Positions 9,187 through 17,058 of a DNA stretch of 64,000 nucleotides are shown piece by piece. Position numbers and translations under genes: made by a program. Origin of the DNA: Burkholderiales bacterium (GTDB lineage Bacteria > Pseudomonadota > Gammaproteobacteria > Burkholderiales > SG8-41); assembly GCA_020854035.1 (NCBI GenBank), contig JADZGE010000008.1, forward strand, positions 1 to 64,000. The letters are read 5' to 3'. The notes under the pieces were generated by a model. The model was not told the DNA's origin. It saw only the letters and a list, made by a program, of their open reading frames with translations, and searched no databases. How positions within the stretch are numbered: the stretch's first letter is position 1; every line of letters begins with the position of its first letter.

Positions 9187-10203
9187 ATGGCACCCATGGG
9201 ATTGCTGCCCGAACGCAAAGTCGTTCCCCTGCGCCGCCGGGCGCGGCATGCGCGGCACCCGAAGTGGGGGCCGGCGGTCGCGCGGCTGGAAGCGCGCGTC
9301 GCCGAGCTCGAGCGCCACCTCGCCGAGTTCGACCGGCGCATCGCGGTGCTCGGCAAGCACGCGCGCATACAGGTGGCGGTCGCGTTCTCCGTCCTCGTTC
9401 ACGCGCTGGTCATCCTCGGGGTGAGCTTCAAGCTCCCCGACCCGGCCCGCAGCGCCGCGGACCGCCCGCTCGAAGTGACGCTCGTCAATACGAAGACGGC
9501 GGCGCGTCCGGTCACCGCCGACGCGCTCGCGCAGGCGAATCTCGACGGGGGCGGGAATACCGATGCGAACCGCCGCGCCCGCAGTCCGCTGCCGGTGCCG
9601 CGCGAAGCGACGCCGGCGCGGGAGCTCACCATGGCCCGCAAGCGCGTCGAGCAGCTCGAGGCGGAAGCGAAGCAGTTGCTGACGCAGAGCCGCTCTCGGG
9701 CGGCCGTGCCGGCCGTCGCGGAGCAGCCCCGGCCGGTGACGGAGGCGCAGCCGGGGCCCGACGCAGCCGACATCATGAGCCGCAGCCTCGAGATCGCGCG
9801 GCTCGAGGCGCGCATCAGCAAGGACTGGGACGCCTACCAGAAACGACCGCGGCGCCGCTTCATCGGGGCACGCACCCAGGAGTTCCGCTTCGCGCGTTAC
9901 ATCGAGGACTGGCGCGCCAAGGTCGAGCGCATCGGCGAAATGAACTACCCGCAGGCCGCCCGCGACCAGAAGATCTACGGCAGCCTCGTCGTGACGGTGT
10001 CGATCAAGGCCGACGGCACCCTCGACGCGGTGGAGATCAACCGGCCTTCCGGGGTGAAGGTGCTCGACGAGGCGGCGCTGCGCATCGTGCGGCTCGCGGC
10101 GCCCTACGCGGCCTTCCCCCCGGACATCGCGAAAGACACCGATGTCCTTTCCATCACCCGCACGTGGATGTTCACGCGGTCGGACCAGTTCGTCTCCGAG
10201 TAG
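9187..10203 (+). CDS. TonB-family energy transducer protein
   Basis: An inner-membrane protein of about 338 residues with a TonB C-terminal domain. Layout: basic N-terminus, a short coiled coil (about 31-54), one membrane helix (62-81), a linker with a second charged coiled region (about 148-165), and the TonB-type domain from about 250 (YPQAARDQKIYGSLVVTVSI, then VLDEAALRIV). TonB proteins pass proton-motive energy to outer-membrane receptors; no ExbB/ExbD or receptor genes are here, so the partner is unknown. The start is uncertain: ATG 9187 overlaps a -10-like tacaat at 9183-9188, so initiation at ATG 9196 (335 residues, almost leaderless) is equally possible. aroE follows after 114 bases. 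Confidence 0.88.
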   Translation: MAPMGLLPERKVVPLRRRARHARHPKWGPAVARLEARVAELERHLAEFDRRIAVLGKHARIQVAVAFSVLVHALVILGVSFKLPDPARSAADRPLEVTLVNTKTAARPVTADALAQANLDGGGNTDANRRARSPLPVPREATPARELTMARKRVEQLEAEAKQLLTQSRSRAAVPAVAEQPRPVTEAQPGPDAADIMSRSLEIARLEARISKDWDAYQKRPRRRFIGARTQEFRFARYIEDWRAKVERIGEMNYPQAARDQKIYGSLVVTVSIKADGTLDAVEINRPSGVKVLDEAALRIVRLAAPYAAFPPDIAKDTDVLSITRTWMFTRSDQFVSE

Positions 10204-10206
10204 CCG

Positions 10207-10305
10207 GACTCGAGTATCGAGTCGGCAGTAGAAAATCGGCGGTAGTTGAGTCGCCGCAGGCGCTCGTGTTGCGCTGACTGCCGCCCACTTTCACCTTTCC
10301 ACTTT
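10207..10305. repeat. Intergenic repeat, CAGTAG-type (family 2)
   Basis: The left part has gagtcggcagtag and a second ggcggtag; the right part has tgactgccgcccact, near their reverse complement. It resembles the element at 44040-44176. It fills the gap between the TonB-like gene and aroE. The match is imperfect. Confidence 0.45.
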
Positions 10306-10317
10306 CCGCCCAGGGCC

Positions 10318-11151
10318 ATGGCCGACAAATACGCCGTCATCGGCAATCCGGTCGCGCACAGCCGCTCGCCGGAGATCCACGCCGCGTTCGCGCGCGAGAC
10401 GGGGCAGGACATCGCCTACGGGCGGATCCTCGCGCCGCTCGACGGGTTTGCCGCCGCGGTGCGTGCGTTCCGGGAGGAAGGGGGCCGCGGCCTGAACGTG
10501 ACGCTCCCGTTCAAGCACGAGGCATGGAATCTCGTGGACAGACACTCTCCCCTCGCGATGGATGCGCGGGCGGTGAACACCATCGAATTCCGGGAGGGCT
10601 CGATGAGGGGTCACAACACCGACGGCATCGGCCTCGTGCGCGACCTCGTGGCGAACCTGCGGTTCGCGGTCGGCGGCAGGCGCGTCCTCCTGATGGGGGC
10701 GGGCGGCGCGACGTACGGCGTACTCGAGCCGCTCCTGCGCGAGCATCCGCGCGAGCTCATCGTGGCGAACCGCACTTTCGACAAGGCGCGGGCCCTGGTC
10801 GCGCATTTCGCGAACGTCCGGGGCGTCGCGACGCGAAGCATTTCCGCCCGTCCCTACGGCGAGCTCCCGGGCGCGTCGTTCGACCTCGTCCTGAACGCAA
10901 CTTCGGCGGGCCTCCGGAACGAGATGCCGCCGCTCCCGCAGGATGTCTTCGCGCCGGGCGCGCTCGCCTACGACATGGTCTACGGCAGGGATACGCCGTT
11001 CCTGCGGTTCGCGCGTGAACGCGGCGCACGCACCGCGGACGGGCTGGGGATGCTGGTGGAGCAGGCGGCTGAATCGTTCTACATCTGGCGCCGCCGCCGC
11101 CCGTCGACGGCGCCGGTCATCGCGGCGCTGCGGGCGAAGACGCAGGCGTGA
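10318..11151 (+). CDS. aroE: Shikimate dehydrogenase
   Basis: Reduces 3-dehydroshikimate to shikimate with NADPH, in the cytoplasmic shikimate pathway. Visible motifs: the substrate site VIGNPVAHSRSPEIH (7-21), Lys66 in NVTLPFKHEA, Asp102 in HNTDGIGL (the catalytic pair), the dinucleotide loop MGAGGATYG and the NADP-type NRTF motif after it. The length, 277 residues, is normal. I take the ATG at 10318 because the protein begins MADKYAVIGN there, as in the family. mtgA follows after 36 bases; aroE-mtgA adjacency is common in Betaproteobacteria. Confidence 0.97.
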   Translation: MADKYAVIGNPVAHSRSPEIHAAFARETGQDIAYGRILAPLDGFAAAVRAFREEGGRGLNVTLPFKHEAWNLVDRHSPLAMDARAVNTIEFREGSMRGHNTDGIGLVRDLVANLRFAVGGRRVLLMGAGGATYGVLEPLLREHPRELIVANRTFDKARALVAHFANVRGVATRSISARPYGELPGASFDLVLNATSAGLRNEMPPLPQDVFAPGALAYDMVYGRDTPFLRFARERGARTADGLGMLVEQAAESFYIWRRRRPSTAPVIAALRAKTQA

Positions 11152-11187
11152 TGGCCGATCGCAGTACCCCTCGTTAGGGTTTTCAGC

Positions 11188-11886
11188 GTGCCGAGAATCC
11201 TGCGCTGGCTCTTGTGGCATCCGTTCGTTGCCGGTCTCGCGGCAGTACTCCTGCTGCAACTCTGGTTCCTCGCGCACATCGCCTGGTGGGCGAGCCACGA
11301 TCCGGGCTCGACCGCGTTCATGCGGGCGCGGCTCGAGATCCTGCGCGAGGAGGACCCGGGCGCGCGGCTCAAGCACCGCTGGGTCCCGTATGCGCGGATT
11401 TCAGCGCACCTGAAGCGCGCGATCATCGCCGCCGAGGACGCGAAGTTCGCGACGCACCGCGGCTTCGACTGGGAGGCGATCCGCAAGGCGCACGAGCGCA
11501 ACGTGCGGGAGGGCGAAGTGGTCGCCGGCGCCTCCACCATCACGCAGCAGCTCGCCAAGAATCTCTTTCTCTCCGGGGAGCGCGCGTGGTGGCGCAAGGT
11601 CGAGGAGGCCGCCATCGCCGTCATGCTGGAGGTGATGCTCGACAAGCGCCGCATCCTCGAGATCTATCTCAACGTGATCGAGTGGGGCGACGGAGTCTTC
11701 GGCGCCGAGGCGGCGGCGCGCCATCACTTCGGCGTCTCCGCCGCGGCACTGACGCCGCAGCAGGCCGCGCACCTCGCGGCGATGGTACCGAGCCCGCGGC
11801 AGTACAGGGCGGGACAGACGACGCCCTACCTCGCGGGGCGCGCGGCAACGATCCTCGCGCGGATGAACGGGGCGGCGGTGCCCTGA
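11188..11886 (+). CDS. mtgA: Monofunctional biosynthetic peptidoglycan transglycosylase
   Basis: Polymerises lipid II into glycan strands at the outer face of the inner membrane (GT51 family). It has one N-terminal membrane helix (about 12-34), catalytic Glu83 in the motif AIIAAEDAKFATHRGFD, then the GASTITQQLAKNLFLS and RRILEIYLNVIEWG motifs of the family. The length of 232 residues is typical of MtgA, and no transpeptidase domain follows. The start is a GTG at 11188. It probably shares a transcript with aroE. Confidence 0.96.
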   Translation: MPRILRWLLWHPFVAGLAAVLLLQLWFLAHIAWWASHDPGSTAFMRARLEILREEDPGARLKHRWVPYARISAHLKRAIIAAEDAKFATHRGFDWEAIRKAHERNVREGEVVAGASTITQQLAKNLFLSGERAWWRKVEEAAIAVMLEVMLDKRRILEIYLNVIEWGDGVFGAEAAARHHFGVSAAALTPQQAAHLAAMVPSPRQYRAGQTTPYLAGRAATILARMNGAAVP

Positions 11887-11892
11887 CCGGGT

Positions 11893-11980
11893 ATCCAGTA
11901 TCAAGTTGGCCGTGATCGGCCGCCGCCGGATGCGAGCGACGCCGGCCGCCCGACTGCTCTCCACTGCCCGCTGCCTGCCG
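11893..11980. repeat. Possible family 2 intergenic repeat remnant
   Basis: The gap after mtgA contains gtatccagtatcaag on the left and ctccactgcccgctgcctg on the right; the right part read in reverse gives GCGGGCAGTGGAG, like the GTGGGCAGTAG core of family 2. Palindromy is poor, so this is a weak call. Confidence 0.3.
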
Positions 11981-12050
11981 GCAACTCCGATCGAATGATC
12001 GGCTAGAATGTCGCCCCGTATTCGTCACCGGCATCCTCAAGGAGAGTTCC

Positions 12051-12602
12051 ATGTTGAGACGACAGTTCCTGGCCGGCATCGGCGCGCTGACCGTGTGGGG
12101 CCACGCGGGCGCGCAGGAGAAGCCGGCGGCAACGCGCGGGCCGGACGTGATCTTCGTGCCGACGCCCGACGAAGTGATCGACACCATGCTCAAGATGGCG
12201 AACGTGACCGCCAGGGACACGGTGTACGACCTCGGTTGCGGCGACGGGCGGATCGTCGTGGCGGCGGCGAGGAATTACGGCGCGCGCGCGGTGGGCATCG
12301 ACATCGACCCCGAGCGCATCAAGGAAGCGAACGCGAACGCGAAGAAGAACGGCGTCACGGGCCGCGTCAAGTTCATTCTCGGCGACCTCTTCGAGGCCGA
12401 CATCGGCGAGGCGACGGTCGTCACCCTCTACCTGTTGTCGAACCTCAATCTCAAGCTCCGCCCGAAGCTCATGAAGGACCTCGCCCCGGGCACGCGCGTC
12501 GTTTCGCACGCCTTCAACATGGGCGACTGGAAGCCGGAGCGCCAGCAAAGCGTCCACGGCTCGACGGTCTACCTCTGGCGCATTCCGCAACGCACGAGCT
12601 GA
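12051..12602 (+). CDS. Tat-exported class I SAM-methyltransferase-fold protein
   Basis: A 183-residue protein with a twin-arginine-type leader (RRQFLAG at 3-9, hydrophobic stretch, AQ cleavage near 22) followed directly by a Rossmann methyltransferase core. The SAM loop is VYDLGCGDGR (58-67) and the acidic ribose ligand is in GIDIDPE (82-88). Behind the core lies a sheet with TVVTLYLLSN. The family resembles short Dot1/protein-lysine-type methyltransferases, but the target is unknown. A SAM-binding protein outside the cytoplasm is odd unless it is exported folded with bound ligand, which Tat allows. An inverted repeat (ccgatc gaat gatcgg) lies beside a tagaat -10-like box at 12004, upstream of the ATG. 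Confidence 0.85.
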   Translation: MLRRQFLAGIGALTVWGHAGAQEKPAATRGPDVIFVPTPDEVIDTMLKMANVTARDTVYDLGCGDGRIVVAAARNYGARAVGIDIDPERIKEANANAKKNGVTGRVKFILGDLFEADIGEATVVTLYLLSNLNLKLRPKLMKDLAPGTRVVSHAFNMGDWKPERQQSVHGSTVYLWRIPQRTS

Positions 12603-12705
12603 GCGGGACGGGCCCCCGCACCGCTCCGGGGCGCCGCGCAAGAGGCGGAAGGGGCAGGTCCGAAGCCAGGCGGCGGGAGGCGCTCCCGGCGCCTTGCTCC
12701 CGTAC

Positions 12706-13449
12706 ATGACCGTCCCGTTCGACCTCCCCACGTTTGCGATTGCCGCCGCGGCCGTGTTCGGCGCGTACGTGGTTTTCGGCATTTCCGCCTTCGGCGCCGC
12801 GCTCTTCACGGTGCCGGTGCTCTCCCGGTTCGCGCCGCTCGATTTCGTGCTGCCGATGTGCGTGCTGCTCGATGTCTCCGCGGCGCTCGCGATCGGCGTG
12901 CGCTTCTCGCGCGAAGCGGACAGGTCGGAGTTGAAGTGGATGGTCCCGGCGAGCCTCGCGGGGGCGATCCTGGGGGTGACGCTCCTCGTCAGTCTGCCGA
13001 AGAACGCCGTGCTCGCCGCATTGGGCGTTTTCCTGGTGTGCTACGGCGCGTACTCCCTCCGGCAGGGCGGGGCCGTGCGCAGGGCGAGCGGGCGCTGGGC
13101 GCCGGTCTCCGGGCTGGCGGGCGGCGCGCTCGGAACGCTCTTCGGGGCCGGCGCGCCGCCCTACGCGATCTACCTCTCGCGCCGGCTCGAGGACCCCATC
13201 GCGTACCGCGCGACGCTCTCCAACATGGTGATCTTCTCCGTGGGCATGCGCGCCCTCGTGTTCGTCGCGGGCGGGTTGATGCTCGCGGACCGCGTGATCG
13301 TCTTCGCCGCGCTCCTGCCCTTCGCGCTCGCCGGGCTGTGGCTCGGCAACCGGATACAGGGCCGCTTCTCGCGCGAACGGTTGCTCCGGTTCGTGGCGGG
13401 CGTGCTGTTCCTGCTGGGCGCGTCGCTCCTGATTCGTGCCTTTGCGTGA
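12706..13449 (+). CDS. TauE/SafE family sulfite exporter-like membrane protein
   Basis: A 247-residue inner-membrane protein with about seven or eight hydrophobic segments and the repeated TauE/SafE pattern: the first half has FGISAFGAALFTVPVLS, and the second half has SGLAGGALGTLFGAGAPPYAIYL. The family moves sulfite, sulfoacetate or other organic anions across the inner membrane; the substrate here is unknown. I prefer the ATG at 12706 over the TTG four codons upstream. It stands alone between the methyltransferase gene and a convergent gene. Confidence 0.9.
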   Translation: MTVPFDLPTFAIAAAAVFGAYVVFGISAFGAALFTVPVLSRFAPLDFVLPMCVLLDVSAALAIGVRFSREADRSELKWMVPASLAGAILGVTLLVSLPKNAVLAALGVFLVCYGAYSLRQGGAVRRASGRWAPVSGLAGGALGTLFGAGAPPYAIYLSRRLEDPIAYRATLSNMVIFSVGMRALVFVAGGLMLADRVIVFAALLPFALAGLWLGNRIQGRFSRERLLRFVAGVLFLLGASLLIRAFA

Positions 13450-13546
13450 CGCGGCACGGCCGCTCGCGCCGGAGATCGCTCAAAGCCTCCGCGTGGATGG
13501 ATCCCGGTGTGCTCCGTCTCCTCCGTGGCGACGACACAACGGGCCA

Positions 13547-13978
13547 TCACGTTCCCTGGCGCGCCTGGCCGCCGGGCTTCGGGGGATAGCGCAGCGGCGA
13601 AGTGACCGCCGAGGCGTCGAGCTTCCCGAGCCGCACGAGCCGCGCCTCGATCGCGGCGCGGCTGCGGTTGTGCGCGCGAGCGAGTTCGTCCACCGTGCGC
13701 CCGGTGTCGAACGCGGCCGCGAGGCGCTGCTCCTCCTCCGGCGTCCAGCGCGAGCCCGCGCCGGATTCCGGCATCGCCAGCCTGCGCTCGGGCACCGGCG
13801 TGGCGGGCGGCGCGGCGCCGCTCGTCTCACCCCCTTCCACGGCCCGCATCGCCTCGAAAATCGCGCGCACCGTGTCGGGGTGCTGGTAGGGGCTGTCCGC
13901 GCCGAACTTCTCCCCCGTCGCGGGGTGGATGCCGTTGGCAAGCGCGTTGAGTATCCGCAGTGTCTGATCCCGGTTCAT
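13547..13978 (-). CDS. Conserved hypothetical, C-terminal Myb/SANT-like helix-turn-helix
   Basis: A 143-residue protein with two parts. Residues about 1-40 carry the block ALANGIHPATGEKFG and PYQHPDTVRAIFEAM, which I know only from uncharacterised proteobacterial proteins. Residues about 75-120 have the Myb-like pattern RWTPEEEQRLAAAFD followed by ELARAHNRSRAAIEARL, a helix-turn-helix that may bind nucleic acid. The start is the ATG at 13978, behind a very good gaaggagg site. It lies downstream of the RNA methyltransferase on the same strand. The function is unknown; a small regulator or accessory factor is a guess. Confidence 0.82.
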   Translation of the reverse strand: MNRDQTLRILNALANGIHPATGEKFGADSPYQHPDTVRAIFEAMRAVEGGETSGAAPPATPVPERRLAMPESGAGSRWTPEEEQRLAAAFDTGRTVDELARAHNRSRAAIEARLVRLGKLDASAVTSPLRYPPKPGGQARQGT

Positions 13979-14065
13979 GTCGATTCCCTCCTTCGGTTCG
14001 CCGCCGCGGGCCGGGTGCGGCACGCGTGTACGGTCGAACGCGGGCGCGCGGGAGGGAGTTGACCG

Positions 14066-15244
14066 CTAGTCCGAAGGTGGTAGCGAGGAGGAGGCCGCCG
14101 GTGTGCGCCTGCGGCTTCCCGCCACCATCTCGTAGCGGAAGAGCCGGCATTCGAGCGGCCCGTTGTAAAGCGGCGTGCGCCGCGAGGCCGTGAGGCGGAT
14201 CAGCTTCGGCAGGCGCAGGTCCGCGGTGAAGATGCATGCCGTCCAGCCCGCGAAGCGCTGCTTCAGGAGGTCGCCGAGCCGAGGGTAGAACGCGGCGAGT
14301 TCCCGCTCCGAACCGGTGCGCTCGCCGTACGGCGGGTTCATGACCAGCACGCCGGGCTCCCTGCACGGCGGGCTCGCATCGAGCATGCTCATCTGCTTGA
14401 GGGTCACGGCGCCCGCGACGCCCGCCGCGTCGAGGTTTCCGCGGGCGAGCCCGAGCGCCGTGCCGGAGTGGTCGCTGCCGTATATCGCGAGCGGCGCAAC
14501 CGGCCTGCACCGAGCCCGCGCGCGCTCCCGCGATTCCCGCCACGCCGCGGCGTCGAAGTTCTCCAGCTTCTCGAAGCCGAAGGCGCGGCCGAGTCCCGGC
14601 GCGATGTCGAGCGCCATCATGGCTGCCTCCACGAGGAAGGTTCCGCTGCCGCACATCGGGTCGAACAACGGGACGGGGGGCGCCCAGCGGGCGAGCTGCA
14701 AGATCCCCGCGGCGAGATTCTCGCGGAGCGGCGCCTCCCCGCGGAGCGCGCGCCACCCGCGCCGAAAGAGCGGCTCGCCGGAGGTGTCGAGGTAGAACGT
14801 CGCTTCGTCCCGCGTCAGGAAGACGTGTATCCGCACCTCGGGCGACCCCGTTGCGACGTCCGGGCGCCTTCCGTGCGCGGCGCGGAAAGCGTCGCATACG
14901 GCATCCTTCACCCGGAGCGTGACGAAATCGAGGCTTTTCACCGGCGAGCGGATGGCGGCCGTGTCAACGCGCAGGGTGCGCCGCACGTCGAAGTGACGCG
15001 GCCACGGCAGCGCGCGCGCCGCGTGGCGGAGATCGTGCTCGTCGCGGTAGGGCGAGCGCCCGATGCGCCACAGGATGCGGCTTGCCAGGCGGCTTTCCAG
15101 GTTCGCGGCGTAGCAGAGCGCGAAATCCCCCTTGAACGCGGCTCCCCCGTCCACGGCGGAGACCTCGCGCGCGCCGAGCGCCGCCAGCTCGGCGGCCAGC
15201 ACCGGTTCCAGTCCGCGAGGGCAGGTGGCGAAGAAGTGTTCCAT
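14066..15244 (-). CDS. THUMP-domain class I RNA methyltransferase (RlmL N-terminal type)
   Basis: A 392-residue RNA N2-guanine methyltransferase-like protein. The N-terminus (FFATCPRGLEPVLAAELAAL) leads into a THUMP RNA-binding domain (about 45-155), then the methyltransferase core with LFDPMCGSGTFLVEAA and the N6/N2 amino-methylase motif NPPYGER. It corresponds to the N-terminal m2G2445 half of Escherichia coli RlmL without the RlmK half, the usual split state in Betaproteobacteria. Its target is inferred to be 23S rRNA. The start is the ATG at 15244. Confidence 0.92.
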   Translation of the reverse strand: MEHFFATCPRGLEPVLAAELAALGAREVSAVDGGAAFKGDFALCYAANLESRLASRILWRIGRSPYRDEHDLRHAARALPWPRHFDVRRTLRVDTAAIRSPVKSLDFVTLRVKDAVCDAFRAAHGRRPDVATGSPEVRIHVFLTRDEATFYLDTSGEPLFRRGWRALRGEAPLRENLAAGILQLARWAPPVPLFDPMCGSGTFLVEAAMMALDIAPGLGRAFGFEKLENFDAAAWRESRERARARCRPVAPLAIYGSDHSGTALGLARGNLDAAGVAGAVTLKQMSMLDASPPCREPGVLVMNPPYGERTGSERELAAFYPRLGDLLKQRFAGWTACIFTADLRLPKLIRLTASRRTPLYNGPLECRLFRYEMVAGSRRRTPAASSSLPPSD

Positions 15245-15280
15245 CCGGGATGTTCCGAAGGACCGCGTCCCCCTTTCTCG

Positions 15281-15670
15281 TCACTGCCGCGACCGGAGCG
15301 GGGCTACCACCTCGAGCTCCACTCGCACGCTGCGGTTGCGGTTCTCCCTGATCTCCGCCACGCGCGCTTCCAGCGACGCGCCGCGGTCCATCTGGCGCGC
15401 CACGGCGCCGTTTCCGCTGCGCGGCAGGTAACCGAGCATGCGTCCCCGCCACAGCACGCGCACGGCGTTGGCGTCGTGGTTGTTCTCCGGTTCCCGGGCG
15501 AGCGCGAGCCGGTCCCCGGCCTTCATCTCGCGCCACACGGCCGCCGCGTCGTAGTGCCGGAACCCCGCCAGCGGCGAGCGCTGGACCACGATAACCGCCT
15601 CGCCGGCCGCCGCGGCCCCTGCCCAGGCAGCGACCAGGATCGGCGCAATCATCCCCAAACCGCATCTCAT
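15281..15670 (-). CDS. HIRAN-domain protein with signal peptide
   Basis: A 129-residue protein with a hydrophobic leader (about 1-22, ending AAAAG) followed by a HIRAN domain: the pattern LALAREPENNHDANAV then GRMLGYLPR is diagnostic. HIRAN domains bind DNA ends in eukaryotic helicases and also occur as small stand-alone bacterial proteins. A predicted exported copy is unexpected, because the domain is normally linked to DNA. It lies between the RNA methyltransferase and hemJ on the same strand with 35-base gaps. The biological role is unknown. Confidence 0.82.
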   Translation of the reverse strand: MRCGLGMIAPILVAAWAGAAAAGEAVIVVQRSPLAGFRHYDAAAVWREMKAGDRLALAREPENNHDANAVRVLWRGRMLGYLPRSGNGAVARQMDRGASLEARVAEIRENRNRSVRVELEVVAPLRSRQ

Positions 15671-15705
15671 GCAAGGAATTCCGGAGCAAAGGGGCCGGAC
15701 TTCCT

Positions 15706-16119
15706 CTAGAACGGTTTAACGACCGCCAGGATGACAACCGCGACCAGGATCACTACCGGAAACTCGTTGAACCACCGGAACCAGACGTGGCTGCGGCGGT
15801 TGCGGTCGCGCCTGAAATCATCGAGGAGCCTGCCGCACCAGAGGTGGTAGCCGACGAGCACGGCCACGAGCGCGAGCTTCGCGTGAAGCCAGCCGCCGGA
15901 AATACCGTATCCCAGCCACAGCCACGCCCCGAACGCCACGGTCAGCACGGCGCCGGGCGCCATGATGCCACGGTAGAGCTTGCGCTCCATCACCTGGAAG
16001 CGCTCGCGGCTCGTTTCGTCCTCGGCGAGCGCGTGGTAGACGAAGAGCCGCGGCAGGTAGAAAAGGCCCGCGAACCACGTGACCATGAAGACGATGTGGA
16101 GGGCTTTTACCCAGAGCAT
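15706..16119 (-). CDS. hemJ: Protoporphyrinogen IX oxidase HemJ
   Basis: A 137-residue inner-membrane protein with four hydrophobic helices, matching HemJ, which oxidises protoporphyrinogen IX to protoporphyrin IX in heme synthesis in bacteria lacking HemG and HemY. Motifs: WVKALHIVFMVTWFAGLFYLPR at the N-terminus (heme-ligand histidine H8), ERKLYRGIMAPGA in the middle and GGWLHAKLALV. The length is typical. It could be labelled a CopD-family protein, but the N-terminal motif is HemJ-specific. Confidence 0.92.
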   Translation of the reverse strand: MLWVKALHIVFMVTWFAGLFYLPRLFVYHALAEDETSRERFQVMERKLYRGIMAPGAVLTVAFGAWLWLGYGISGGWLHAKLALVAVLVGYHLWCGRLLDDFRRDRNRRSHVWFRWFNEFPVVILVAVVILAVVKPF

Positions 16120-16133
16120 GGCGTGGTCAGAGT

Positions 16134-16253
16134 TCAGCCGCCGAGATCACAGAGGAGGGGAGACTGAGTCTTGCGCGCTGGGCGCGGTGCATCGGACACC
16201 CCGGGCCGGAGACGGCATTTCTCCGTGGTCTCCGTGCGCTCCGCGGCAAGAGC
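16134..16253. repeat. Imperfect palindromic intergenic element, family 1
   Basis: The left arm gccgccgagatcacagagg (from about 16137) pairs with the right arm ctccgtgcgctccgcggc (about 16230-16247), with a second ctccgtggtctccgtg. It belongs to the family of CCGCRGAG-RCGCGGAG arms spread through the window, and it ends two bases before the stop codon of the ABC permease gene. Confidence 0.6.
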
Positions 16254-16254
16254 C

Positions 16255-17040
16255 CTACTTGAGCAGCCGCCGGCGCGTGAGCACCAGCGCGACGTAGAAG
16301 CTTACCATCGCGTAGCCTGCCAGCACGGCGAGATGCAGCAGGGCGCCCGGGGGCAGCCCGCCGTACATGAGCGGGCGCACGAGCGCGACGGCGTGAGAGA
16401 GCGGCAGCGCCTGCGCCGCGGCGGCGAGCGGCGCGGGCAACTGCTCCAGCGGGAAGAACACGCCGCAGACGAGCATCATCGGCGTCACCGCGAGGGTGAA
16501 GTAGTACATGAAGAAGTCGTAGCTCGGCGAGAGCGCCGTCATGACGAGCCCCATGCCCGCGAAGGTGAACCCGGTGACGAAGATGACCGGCAGGACGGCA
16601 AGCGCGAGAGGCGAGCCGACGAGCCCGAGCGCCCAGGCGACGAGCAGCACCGCGACCCCGGAGAGGAAGCTCTTGCTCGCCGCCCACACCGCTTCCCCCA
16701 GCACCACGTCGTCGAGCGAGATGGGCGCGTTGAGGATCGCGTCCCAGGTCTTCTGGACGTGCATGCGGGAGAACCCCGAGTACATCGCTTCGAAGGAGGC
16801 GCTCATCATCGTGCTCGAGCACACGATTCCCGAGGCGAGGAACGCGATGTACGACATGCCGCCGACCTCCGTCAGCATCGCGCCGAGCCCGTATCCGAGG
16901 CCGAGCATGTAGATCATGGGATCGGCGAGGTTGCCGAGCATCGAGGGCACGGCGAGCTTGCGCCAGACGAGCGAGTTGCGGCGCCACACGTGCAGGTGGC
17001 GGGAGCTGAAGGAGGGCGGGGCGAGTTCGCGGGAGGTCAT
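16255..17040 (-). CDS. ABC-2 type exporter permease, NodJ-like
   Basis: A 261-residue integral membrane protein with six hydrophobic segments and an ABC-2 domain, close to NodJ/DrrB in pattern (WRRNSLVWRKLAVPSMLGNLADPMI at the start region, then FEAMYSGFSRMHVQKTWDAI). It is the membrane half of an exporter with the ATPase encoded 18 bases upstream. NodIJ export lipo-chitooligosaccharides in rhizobia; the betaproteobacterial homologues from which they are thought to derive have unknown cargo. No nod genes are present, so the cargo is unknown. Confidence 0.93.
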   Translation of the reverse strand: MTSRELAPPSFSSRHLHVWRRNSLVWRKLAVPSMLGNLADPMIYMLGLGYGLGAMLTEVGGMSYIAFLASGIVCSSTMMSASFEAMYSGFSRMHVQKTWDAILNAPISLDDVVLGEAVWAASKSFLSGVAVLLVAWALGLVGSPLALAVLPVIFVTGFTFAGMGLVMTALSPSYDFFMYYFTLAVTPMMLVCGVFFPLEQLPAPLAAAAQALPLSHAVALVRPLMYGGLPPGALLHLAVLAGYAMVSFYVALVLTRRRLLK

Positions 17041-17058
17041 GGCCGGTGGTGGAGTCGC

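Noticed and set aside
13475-13546. A family 1 palindrome after the TauE/SafE gene (gctccgtctcctccgtggcg)
   Set aside because: One arm is similar but no matching second arm is present.
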